Positions 1 to 6,640 of a stretch of 64,000 bases of DNA are shown here, one piece after another. The position numbers and the translations under genes are program-made. The notes beneath the pieces were generated by a model. It saw nothing but the letters and a program-made list of their open reading frames with translations, had not been told where the DNA came from and did no database searches. The DNA lies in contig NZ_MKKC01000063.1 of assembly GCF_001942255.1 (NCBI RefSeq), positions 26,231-90,230 on the forward strand, given 5' to 3'. The stretch is from Nocardiopsis sp. CNR-923 (lineage in GTDB: Bacteria; Actinomycetota; Actinomycetes; Streptosporangiales; Streptosporangiaceae). How positions within the stretch are numbered: the stretch's first letter is position 1; each line of letters opens with the position of its first letter.

Positions 1-179
1 CCCTCATCGTTACAGGGTTGAATTCACACTGTGTCGCGTCCCAGTGACCAACCGTTCCTGATTGGCGATGCGGCCGCAACCACCTTTGGGGATTTCGTGT
101 CTGATTCGTTGCGCTGGGTTACTGTCACGACATGCGTACTCCCAGGTCAGGCGGGTTCTGGGTCTCGGTTCCGGAGAAT

Positions 180-521
180 TCAGGCCCAGCCGAGATCGTC
201 GAGTCGTGCGTCGTCGATCCCGAAATGATGCGCGATTTCGTGAATGACGGTTACGCGTACCTCCTCGACGACCTCTTCCGGTGTCTCGCAGATCGCGCAG
301 ATGTCACGCCGGTAAATGAAGATCCGGTCCGGCAGTACTCCGAAGTAGGTGTCGCCCCGCTCGGTCAGGGGGACGCCCTCGTAGAGCCCGAGCAGCCCGT
401 CGGGCGACTCGTCCTCGACGGTGATGACCACGTTGTCCATGAGCCGCGCCAGGTGCGGGGGGATCTCGTCCAGGGCGTCGGCGACCAGTTCCTCGAAGCG
501 TGCGCGCGTCAGTTCCACCAC
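180..521 (-). CDS. zincin-like metallopeptidase family protein
   Basis: Small acidic protein of about 113 residues with an HEIAHHFGID segment near its C-terminus. This fits the HExxH zinc-binding motif followed by a third ligand region, as in the small actinobacterial metallopeptidase family formerly called DUF1025. A conserved-looking ELTRARFEELV start lies at the N-terminus. I chose the GTG at 521 because the upstream extension to 578 has no family-like sequence; a second GTG follows immediately. No signal peptide or membrane segment is visible, so it is probably cytoplasmic. It is divergent from the phosphoesterase gene. Substrate unknown; the family is recognised from its motif only. Confidence 0.75.
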   Translation of the reverse strand: MVELTRARFEELVADALDEIPPHLARLMDNVVITVEDESPDGLLGLYEGVPLTERGDTYFGVLPDRIFIYRRDICAICETPEEVVEEVRVTVIHEIAHHFGIDDARLDDLGWA

Positions 522-596
522 ACAGACATTGTGCTGCCTGTCCGACGGGGCCGGTAGCGATCCGGGGAGACATAACACTCTGGATGGGAGGAAACA

Positions 597-2153
597 TTGG
601 GAACGGCTCCCCGGGGCGGCATCATGGGGGATGTGTTGTCATGGGAAGCGGTCCGCGCGTACGACTTCCGGGGTGCCCTCGCCCGGGCGAGGGCCGGGCG
701 TGCGTGGCGTTGGGCGTGCGTGGTCGCGGCGGGCCTGGTCGGGGGCTGGCTGGGGCTGGCGCTCGGCGGCCACGTCGTCACACCGATCGGCCCCGCCGAC
801 GTCACCTTCGCCCTGGTCCCCCAGTGGCGCGGCGAGACCGTCGTCGACGTCGCGCCCTTCGGCCAACTGACCTTCGACACGCACCGGGCCCCGCTACGGG
901 TGGAGGCGACGATCTCCGACATCCGGCTCGCCGCGGCCGAGGAGATGTTCACCGATCCCGATTCGATCAACCGCATGGCCGCGGGCATCGGAGAGGACCT
1001 GCGCGAGGGCGTGATCGCCCTGGCGGTCCGTGCGCTGCTGGTCGCGGCGCTGGGCGCGCTGGCCATGGGGCTGCTGCTGTTCCGGAACGTGTGGCGGGCC
1101 GTGGGCAGCGCGGCCGTGTCGCTGGTGGCGCTGGTCGCGTCCGCGGCGGTCGCGGCGGCCACGTTCAACCCCAGCGCGATCGCCGAGCCCCGGTACACGG
1201 GGCTGATCGCGGGCGCGCCGCAGGTGGTGGGCAGTGCCGAGGCCGTGGTCAGCCGGTTCACGCGGTACCAGGAGCAACTCGCCGGCCTGGTGGGCAACGT
1301 GTCGATGCTCTACGAGGCGACCTCGACCCTTCCGGTGTACGAGGAGGACGAGTCGGTGATCCGTGTGCTGCACGTGTCCGACATCCACCTCAACCCGGCG
1401 TCCTGGGCCATCATCGGCACGCTGACCCAGCAGTACGCGATCGACGTGGTCGTGGACTCGGGCGACCTGACCGACAGGGGGAGCGCGGCGGAGGACGCCT
1501 TCGCCGACGAGATCGCGGACCTGGAGGTCCCCTACGTGTGGGTGCGCGGCCAGCACGACTCCATGGGCACCCAGCGGGCGGTGGCCGCCCAGCCGAACGC
1601 CGTGGTGCTCGACGGCGAGGTGCGCGAGGTCGCGGGCCTGACCTTCTTCGGCGCGGGCGACCCCCGATTCACCCCGGACGCGACCCGGCTCAACCCCGGG
1701 CCCGGGGAGATCGCCGGCCTGGGCGAGGATCAGGCGGAGTCGGTGGCCGAGTCCGGCGAGAAGGTGGACGTGGCCGTGCTGCACACGCGCGCGCAAGCGG
1801 AGGCCTTCGACGGGGTGGTTCCGCTCGTGCTCACGGGAGACGAGCACCAGCGGTCGACGCGGTCGGGCACGGAGGGGACGCGGTTCCTCGTCCAGGGTTC
1901 CACGGGCGGCGCGGGTCTGGGTGGCCTTGATCACGGTTCGGGGCGGCCCATCCCGTACCAGGCCTCGGTGCTGTACCTGGACGCGGAGACGGGACGCCTC
2001 CAGGCGCGTGACGACATCGACCTCGGGGGCATCGGCCTGACGTCCGCGCAGGTCGAGCGGCACATCGAACCCGAGTCCGGCCGCCCGGTGGGGGATCGGG
2101 GGAGCGAGTCCGGCGACGCGGCCGACACGCCGGAGAGCACGGCCGAGGGGTGA
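597..2153 (+). CDS. membrane-anchored metallophosphoesterase
   Basis: A protein of 518 residues with a hydrophobic segment at about residues 40-58, a second pair at about 140-195, and a C-terminal calcineurin-like phosphoesterase domain. Metal-binding motifs appear in order: SDIH near residue 261, SGDLTDRG near 289, GQHD near 317, a lone His in VLHTR near 394, and GDEHQ near 414. Two positions depart from the family consensus: GNHD is GQHD and GHxH is GDEH, so metal binding or specificity may be altered. The start is TTG at 597 because GGGAGG lies 5 bases upstream; an ATG at 624 is the alternative. The polar tail after residue 490 looks disordered. Substrate unknown. Confidence 0.8.
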   Translation: MGTAPRGGIMGDVLSWEAVRAYDFRGALARARAGRAWRWACVVAAGLVGGWLGLALGGHVVTPIGPADVTFALVPQWRGETVVDVAPFGQLTFDTHRAPLRVEATISDIRLAAAEEMFTDPDSINRMAAGIGEDLREGVIALAVRALLVAALGALAMGLLLFRNVWRAVGSAAVSLVALVASAAVAAATFNPSAIAEPRYTGLIAGAPQVVGSAEAVVSRFTRYQEQLAGLVGNVSMLYEATSTLPVYEEDESVIRVLHVSDIHLNPASWAIIGTLTQQYAIDVVVDSGDLTDRGSAAEDAFADEIADLEVPYVWVRGQHDSMGTQRAVAAQPNAVVLDGEVREVAGLTFFGAGDPRFTPDATRLNPGPGEIAGLGEDQAESVAESGEKVDVAVLHTRAQAEAFDGVVPLVLTGDEHQRSTRSGTEGTRFLVQGSTGGAGLGGLDHGSGRPIPYQASVLYLDAETGRLQARDDIDLGGIGLTSAQVERHIEPESGRPVGDRGSESGDAADTPESTAEG

Positions 2154-2198
2154 CGTTCGCGCTGGTGACGCGAGGCCGTCAGGCGTGGGCGAATCGCT

Positions 2199-2227
2199 TT
2201 GGAGTTGGTGGGAATCTCCCCTATGCT
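2199..2227 (+). promoter_or_regulatory. sigma70-type promoter of the tRNA cluster
   Basis: TTGGAG at 2199-2204 and TATGCT at 2222-2227 are separated by 17 bases and lie 15 bases before tRNA-Glu. Hexamers and spacing fit a housekeeping promoter. It could drive all three tRNAs, which are closely spaced on the same strand. Judged by eye only. Confidence 0.5.
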
Positions 2228-2242
2228 TGACCTGTCACACGG

Positions 2243-2315
2243 GCCCCCATCGTCTAGCGGCCTAGGACGCCGCCCTTTCAAGGCGGTAGCGCGGGTTCGA
2301 ATCCCGTTGGGGGTA
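2243..2315 (+). tRNA. tRNA-Glu (TTC)
   Basis: A 73-nt cloverleaf. The acceptor 5' arm GCCCCCA pairs with TGGGGGT at 2308-2314, with a G-U at the first pair. The anticodon stem is CCGCC/GGCGG around loop CTTTCAA, giving anticodon TTC. The T-loop GGTTCGAATCC is canonical. CCA is not encoded. It is the first gene of a Glu-Asp-Phe tRNA cluster. Confidence 0.95.
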
Positions 2316-2404
2316 CGACGCGGTCGGACCACTGCCGGGCATCTGGCAGAATGATGACCGCAGCTGCGCGCCGGGGCCATGCTCCCGGCGTGACAGGCGA
2401 ACAA

Positions 2405-2479
2405 GGTCCTGTGGAGCAGTTAGGAGTGCTCGCCACCCTGTCAAGGTGGAGGCCGCGGGTTCAAATCCCGTCAGGACCG
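2405..2479 (+). tRNA. tRNA-Asp (GTC)
   Basis: A 75-nt cloverleaf. GGTCCTG at 2405 pairs with CAGGACC at 2472-2478, with discriminator G. The anticodon loop CTGTCAA between CCACC and GGTGG gives GTC. The T arm carries GGGTTCAAATCCC. The gene is identical in sequence to a second copy at 19514-19588. Confidence 0.95.
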
Positions 2480-2507
2480 CAGATGCCGCCGGGAGATCGG
2501 CGCGCAT

Positions 2508-2581
2508 GGCTAGGTAGCTCAGTTGGTACGAGCGTCCGCCTGAAAAGCGGAAGGTCGGCGGTTCGACCCCGCCCCTAGCCA
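2508..2581 (+). tRNA. tRNA-Phe (GAA), integration site
   Basis: A 74-nt cloverleaf. GGCTAGG at 2508 pairs with CCTAGCC at 2574-2580, with discriminator A. Anticodon loop CTGAAAA gives GAA. The 3' half from 2540 is repeated exactly at 15185-15229, so an integrative element uses this gene as attB. Integration rebuilt an intact tRNA at the left end, so the host keeps a functional copy. Confidence 0.95.
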
Positions 2582-2584
2582 CCT
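2540..2584 (+). repeat. attL core: 45-bp direct repeat in tRNA-Phe
   Basis: Positions 2540-2584 are identical to 15185-15229. The match covers the anticodon loop through the 3' end of tRNA-Phe. After two mismatches (2585, 2587) it continues for about another 75 bp through the downstream terminator hairpin, the right copy carrying one extra 10-bp unit. Such a repeat at a tRNA 3' end, with an integrase gene next to it, is the signature of a site-specific integrative element. Confidence 0.9.
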
Positions 2585-2602
2585 GTAGCAGACATGCGAA
2601 AA

Positions 2603-2636
2603 CGCCCCGCCACCTGGGAAGACAGGCAGCGGGGCG
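2603..2636 (+). terminator. rho-independent-type hairpin after tRNA-Phe
   Basis: CGCCCCGC at 2603-2610 pairs with GCGGGGCG at 2629-2636, with an inner CCTG/CAGG pair. CTTT follows on the + strand and a TTTT run follows on the - strand. It can therefore end the tRNA transcript and the converging integrase transcript. A second copy lies at 15248-15281 beside attR. Confidence 0.65.
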
Positions 2637-2710
2637 CTTTGCTGTGTCGGTGGTCGTCGGTGGACCGTGGCGGGTGCCGGTGGGTGCCTGCGGCCAATGC
2701 GCGGCCACGT

Positions 2711-4148
2711 TCAGGAGCGGCGCAGGGCCTCCTCGATCTGGCGCTTGGCCCGGTCCTCCTCCCCGACGAGACACTTGGCGTAGATCTTCTTGAGCACGGC
2801 CACGCTGTGCCCCGCCCACTGGGCCACGAGCGTCTCGGAGACGCCGCGTGAGCCACGTGGACACGCAGGTGTGCCGGAGGTCGTACGGACGCCTCGCGAG
2901 CGGAGAACGCGTCTCAGCCTCGCTCAGGACCGCGTCGCGGGTCCACGCCCACGCGCGCCGGTAGGTGATCGTCGCCAGCGGTCCGCCGCGCACCCCGGTG
3001 AACAGCCGACCCTCGGGGTCGGTGCCGAACACCTCCAGGTGCTCCCAGAAGAGCCGGGTCAGCTCCGGCGGACAGGGGACCGGCCGGACCTCTCCGGCCT
3101 CGCGCTGCTTCGGCCCGCGCCGGGTGTCGCGGCTGGTGCCGTCGTCGGTGAACTCGGGCCGGGCGTCGGGGGTGACCTCCTCCACGTAGATCTCGCCCCA
3201 GTCGTAGACCGGTGAGCCGGTCGCGTCGGTGCGGGGCGCGGGCAGGGACAGGTTGTGCTTGTGCAGGTTCACCGCCTCCTCGGGCCGGAGCGCGGCGTAG
3301 TACATCGACCCGAAGAACGCGACCAGCCGCGGACCGGACTTCATGCCCTGACGCCGCTCGGTCTCCTCGTAGCCGTACTCCCGCACCTTGTCGAGCAGGT
3401 TCCGGGCCTGTTCCGGGTTGACCACGCACCGCCGGTCGACCTGGTGGACCGAACGGGACGTGGTGGCCTCCAGGTCCCCGATCGGGTTCCGTTCGAGCAG
3501 CCCTTCACCCACGGCGTGGGCCAGCGCTGCCTTGAGGATGCCGTGGTTGCGCCGCTGGGAGCCGATCACCAGCTTCCTGCCCTCCAGGTCCCGGGTGGCC
3601 GCGCGCACGGCTGCCTCGGCGACCTTCGGGTCGGCCAGTTCCCCGACCGTGCGGCTGTGCCGATAGACCCACCGCAGCGCCTCCTCCACCTCGGGCGGCC
3701 GCTCCGCCGCGCGGTAGGTCTTGCTGTAGGCCCAGCGCCTCAGCGCGGCCCGGAGGAGCGCCGGATCGGGCATGCCCCGCTCGGTGGTGAGCAGCGCGGT
3801 CGTCGCCATCATCAGGGCGAACGCGATGTTGCCCCGGTGCTTGGCGGAGATGTCCGGCCACTTGTGGTCGACGTAGGAGACCGCGAAGTCGTACCAGGAC
3901 TTCTCCGGCCGTTCCTCCCGGAGCATGCTCACGGGCAGTCCCTTGGACAGGCTGAACGCCTCACCCCGGCTCTGCGCCTGCACCAGCTGGGAGCGGAAGG
4001 CGTCCGCCTGGGCGCTCTTCTTGAACGGCTCCTTGAACTCCTCGGTGCCGACCTTCCAGCGCACCCGGTAGGTCGTGCCCCGGGCGCCCTTGTAGGTCGT
4101 GACCTTCCAGACGGCGACCCTGTAGCTCAGGTCGTCGGACTCGATCAT
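2711..4148 (-). pseudogene. int: tyrosine integrase, frameshifted
   Basis: Site-specific recombinase of the phage-integrase type that would insert and excise the element at tRNA-Phe. The first frame (4148 to about 2848) shows the SAM-like core-binding domain and the catalytic Arg in ALRPEEAV, then the HxxR region in RPYDLRHTC. Just after VSTWLT the frame breaks. The missing parts continue in another frame: QWAGHS (the His/Trp box), then the nucleophile Tyr in LKKIYAKCL, and a TGA at 2711-2713. The break is a loss of two bases or gain of one near 2848. The start ATG overlaps the excisionase stop as TGATG. Unless the indel is a sequencing error, the integrase is dead and the element cannot excise on its own. 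The open frame past 2711 into the tRNA genes is artefactual. Confidence 0.85.
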
Positions 4149-4396
4149 CAGGCGTTGTCCTCAGCGGTGGTCATGAACTTCTCGAACTCCGAGCGGCGGA
4201 TGCGCAGGCTCCCGTTCGGGAGCTTCGCGCACTTGGGAGCGCGGCCCTTCTTGCGCCAGTCGTAGAAGGTGTCGCGGCTGATCATCAGCTCCCCGCAGAA
4301 CTCGTCCACGGTCAGCCAACCCCGGGAGCGCTGCGCGGGGACGGTGGGGGCCTTGGCCGGACGCACCCGGCGCGGCTTGGCGCGGTCGGTCATCAT
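4148..4396 (-). CDS. xis: excisionase-type helix-turn-helix protein
   Basis: An 82-residue basic protein. A winged-helix domain at about residues 26-72 contains WLTVDEF, ISRDTFYDWRKKG and LRIRRSEFEKFM, the usual layout of MerR-like excisionase/HTH_17 proteins. Such proteins direct integrases toward excision. It lies directly upstream of int and overlaps it by one base (TGATG), as in pSAM2-like elements. The start is ATG at 4396 because AAGGAG lies 8 bases upstream; the longer frame to 4681 lacks support. The first 25 residues are a basic low-complexity arm. Confidence 0.85.
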   Translation of the reverse strand: MMTDRAKPRRVRPAKAPTVPAQRSRGWLTVDEFCGELMISRDTFYDWRKKGRAPKCAKLPNGSLRIRRSEFEKFMTTAEDNA

Positions 4397-4494
4397 GGGA
4401 AGTACTCCTTGCCTCTCACGGGGTTCGGGGTGCGGCTCCGGCGGTGCTTGGCGGTACAGGCCGGGGCCGTCTTCTGTGCTGCGGGTGGCGGCGC

Positions 4495-5187
4495 TCATCG
4501 GGTGAGCCGCCGGTCCGCGCCGGTCATCTCGACTCGGGTCGTCATCTCGATCAGCCGGGACGCGATCCGGTCGCCCATCAGCTCGGGCAGGGCGGCGGGC
4601 GGTTCGTTGCTGGTGAGGATCACCGGGAGCATGCGGTTGTAGCGGTGGTTGACGATCCGGTACGTCGTCTCCTCGGTCCACGGCGAGGACTTCGTGGTCC
4701 CGAGGTCGTCCAGGAGCAGCACGGGCACGCTCAGCACGCGGCGCATGAGCCGTTCGCGTTCCTGGTCGCCGGACGCTCCGGGGCGGAGCGCGGCGTACAG
4801 GTCCGGGAAGGTCGTCGCCAGGAAGCCGAACCGTGTGGGGCCGGTCAGGGCGATCCTGCGCACGGCTCCGAACGCCGCGTGGGTCTTGCCGGTGCCGGTG
4901 CCGCCCCAGAGCATGAGGGACGGTGCCTGCGTGACGTCGGCGGCGACCTGGTCGGCCCAGTCGCAGACCCGGGAGTGCTCCGTCGAGGCGGTCAGGTACC
5001 GGGGCGGCGTCATGCGCTCGAACTTGGTCAGGGCCGCGTTGACCCGCTGCGTGTGGTGGTAGGCGGGGTGGCCCGGGAGTTCCGGCCGGGGCATGTCCTC
5101 CACCGGGCCGGGTGTGGTGTCCAGGCCCTTCTCGCGGGTGATGCGTGCGAGCCGGGCGAAGAACTGGGTTTCGGTGGTCGTGTTCAT
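4495..5187 (-). CDS. DnaC/IstB-like AAA+ ATPase
   Basis: About 230 residues with Walker A GGTGTGKTH near residue 94, Walker B VLLLDDLG near 155 and a sensor-like ILTSNEPP near 192. This is the pattern of DnaC/DnaI/IstB helicase-loader ATPases. In plasmids and integrative elements such proteins usually load a replicative helicase at the origin. It sits between the excisionase and a replication-type protein, so a role in replication of the excised element is likely but inferred. I chose ATG at 5187 (GAGAGG upstream) over the track start at 5268, which would overlap the upstream gene. Confidence 0.8.
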   Translation of the reverse strand: MNTTTETQFFARLARITREKGLDTTPGPVEDMPRPELPGHPAYHHTQRVNAALTKFERMTPPRYLTASTEHSRVCDWADQVAADVTQAPSLMLWGGTGTGKTHAAFGAVRRIALTGPTRFGFLATTFPDLYAALRPGASGDQERERLMRRVLSVPVLLLDDLGTTKSSPWTEETTYRIVNHRYNRMLPVILTSNEPPAALPELMGDRIASRLIEMTTRVEMTGADRRLTR

Positions 5188-5197
5188 GCGCTGCCTC

Positions 5198-6043
5198 TCA
5201 TGACCAGGGGTCCGGGTTGTCGCCGTAGTCGCCGGGGTTCCGGTACGGGGTGTGTCCGCCCACGGCACGCAGCTGAGGGCGTGGGCGGGCGCGGTTGATC
5301 GCGATGCGCAGGGTGTCGGCGGTCAGGGCGAAGCGGCCGTCCGCCGCGACGTGTTCGAGCCCTCGGGAGATCTCCTCATCCGAGTAGCCGCTGTTCAGGG
5401 CCTTCTTGACGACGGCGCGGATCTTGTTCCAGTCGCCCATGCCGTGGGTGGCCCGGTGGTAGACGGTGGCGAGCGCGTTGACGCGCTTGTGGCCGACCTG
5501 GGCGGGTGTGTCCGGTCGTTCCGGAGAGGCGGTGGGGGTGGCCTGTGACGGCTGTTCCCGAACGCCTTCCCTTATAGGGGCGTCGCTCTTCGTCGCCCCC
5601 GGGGGTGACGAAGCAGAGGCGCTTGGTCTCCCCCGGGGGTGACCTGTTTCCTCGGAAACCCGTCCTCCCCGGGGGTGATCGGTTTCCCCGGAAACGGGAC
5701 TTGGATCCGGCACCCGTTTCCCCGGAAACGTGTCACCCACGGGGGTGATGGACTCGCCCTCGGGAAGGGCCGCCTGGAAGACGGACGTGGCACCACGGGT
5801 GCCCCGGCGAACCTGCCGGAGTAGCCCCGCTTCGATCGCCTTCGAGGAGCGACCGGAGACGCGTTGCGGGGCGCGGGACAGCAATGCCGCGAGGTCGTCT
5901 CGGCTGATCGCGACACGGCCGTCGTCGTCCATGTGCTCCGCCAGCACCAACAGCAGTACGCGCACGCTGTCAGGGACGCGGGCGGTGGCGTAGACGTAGC
6001 GCAGCCACCGCCCGCGCACCGTGCTCGGGTCGGCCGGTGCCAC
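5198..6043 (-). CDS. replication-type HTH protein
   Basis: About 281 residues. The N-terminal domain (residues 5-95) resembles a winged helix of plasmid replication initiators: RWLRYVYATARVPDSVRVLLLVLAEH followed by ISRDDLAALL. A Pro/Gly-rich linker at about 100-185 follows, and a C-terminal domain (KKALNSGYSDEEISRGL, ADTLRIAINRARP) typical of actinobacterial helix-turn-helix proteins paired with a DnaC-like ATPase. The DNA encoding the linker contains a repeat array (see 5596-5749). The start GTG at 6043 has GGAGG at a 4-base distance and overlaps the preceding stop. With the ATPase it probably forms the replication module. The initiator role is inferred from context. Confidence 0.7.
   Translation of the reverse strand: MAPADPSTVRGRWLRYVYATARVPDSVRVLLLVLAEHMDDDGRVAISRDDLAALLSRAPQRVSGRSSKAIEAGLLRQVRRGTRGATSVFQAALPEGESITPVGDTFPGKRVPDPSPVSGETDHPRGGRVSEETGHPRGRPSASASSPPGATKSDAPIREGVREQPSQATPTASPERPDTPAQVGHKRVNALATVYHRATHGMGDWNKIRAVVKKALNSGYSDEEISRGLEHVAADGRFALTADTLRIAINRARPRPQLRAVGGHTPYRNPGDYGDNPDPWS
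5596..5749. repeat. iteron-like array inside the replication gene
   Basis: Four copies of CCCCGGGGGTGA(C/T) or close variants lie near 5596, 5630, 5667 and 5737. They are interleaved with three inverted repeats GTTTCC-NN-GGAAAC at 5646-5659, 5682-5695 and 5716-5729. Units recur every 34-36 bp, with one 70-bp step equal to two units. Spacing is not a constant multiple of three, so the conservation is at DNA level and not that of a protein repeat. This suggests binding sites for the replication protein, i.e. an origin, or a partition site. Confidence 0.6.
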
Positions 6044-6369
6044 TACTCCTCCGAGGCGTTCACGTCGTCTCGGAACTCGGGGGCGCACCAGACCCGGACG
6101 ACGATCCCGTCCACGATCGCTCGTGCGTCCGGAGTGGTGCCGCGGCGCAGTTCCACGCGCGTGCCCAGACGCGCGGCCCAGTCCCGGACCGCCTGGTGGG
6201 AGTCGGCCTGTCCCGCCAACAGGTCGGCGTTCAGGTCCGCGGTGACGTAGGAGCGGGTGAAGCGTCCCGGCGAGTACAGGTTCCAGCTCACTTCCGGCAG
6301 GTTGGGCGTGTCGAGCAGAGCAGCGAGAACGCGCGCGGCCGTGCGCTGGAGGTCGCGGTTGGTGGTCAT
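6043..6369 (-). CDS. hypothetical protein of the element
   Basis: 108 residues, no domain recognised. It begins MTTNRDLQRTAARVLAALL and has a mid-region with YSPGRFTRSYVTADLNADLL and a C-terminal VVRVWCAPEF. It could be a small cytoplasmic alpha/beta protein. Its stop overlaps the start of the replication-type protein (TAGTG), so the two are translationally coupled and it may belong to the same module. The start is ATG at 6369, with AGAGGA upstream; the longer frame to 6420 is less likely. Confidence 0.6.
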   Translation of the reverse strand: MTTNRDLQRTAARVLAALLDTPNLPEVSWNLYSPGRFTRSYVTADLNADLLAGQADSHQAVRDWAARLGTRVELRRGTTPDARAIVDGIVVRVWCAPEFRDDVNASEE

Positions 6370-6503
6370 ACTGGGGTCCTCTCGTGTTTCGGGAGAGACG
6401 GCCCCGCCCGGTGCCTGCAAGCTGAGGGTGGGGCCGTCGTCGCGGTGCGGACGCCGCTGTGGACGCCCCGGCGCGGTGTTACAGGTCAGAGGGTGTCCAC
6501 ACC

Positions 6504-6560
6504 GGTCTGGACACCCGGTTTGGACAGGGTTTGGACGGCTGTCTGGAACGGGGTTGGACA
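6504..6560. repeat. helically phased TGGACA repeats, candidate clt
   Basis: A 220-bp non-coding gap between the transfer gene and 6369 holds a run of TGGACA-like hexamers on the + strand, starting at 6508, 6521, 6532, 6544 and 6555. Steps are 13, 11, 12 and 11 bp, about one helical turn. The 10-mer GGTTTGGACA at 6517 and GGTTTGGACG at 6528 are nearly identical. GTGTCCA/TGGACAC near 6493-6514 is an inverted repeat. Streptomyces TraB translocases bind short direct repeats at a clt locus next to tra, so this is a candidate transfer site. The assignment is inference. Confidence 0.45.
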
Positions 6561-6640
6561 GCCCCTTGGAATCGGTGCGGGCGGTCCCTGCGAGGGCACC
6601 CCGGTCGGTGGGCGGGATGCCCCACAGGCAGCGCCCGGGG

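Noticed and set aside
2262..2710. Long C-terminal extension of the integrase frame through the tRNA genes
   Set aside because: The translation (RGGVEPPTFRFSGG, DSNPRYRLERAA and similar) is the well-known artefact of reading tRNA genes backwards; the true integrase end lies in another frame at 2711.
5596..5749. CRISPR-like array
   Set aside because: The repeat units are short, imperfect and only 34-36 bp in total period with near-constant content between them; there are no true spacers and no cas genes.
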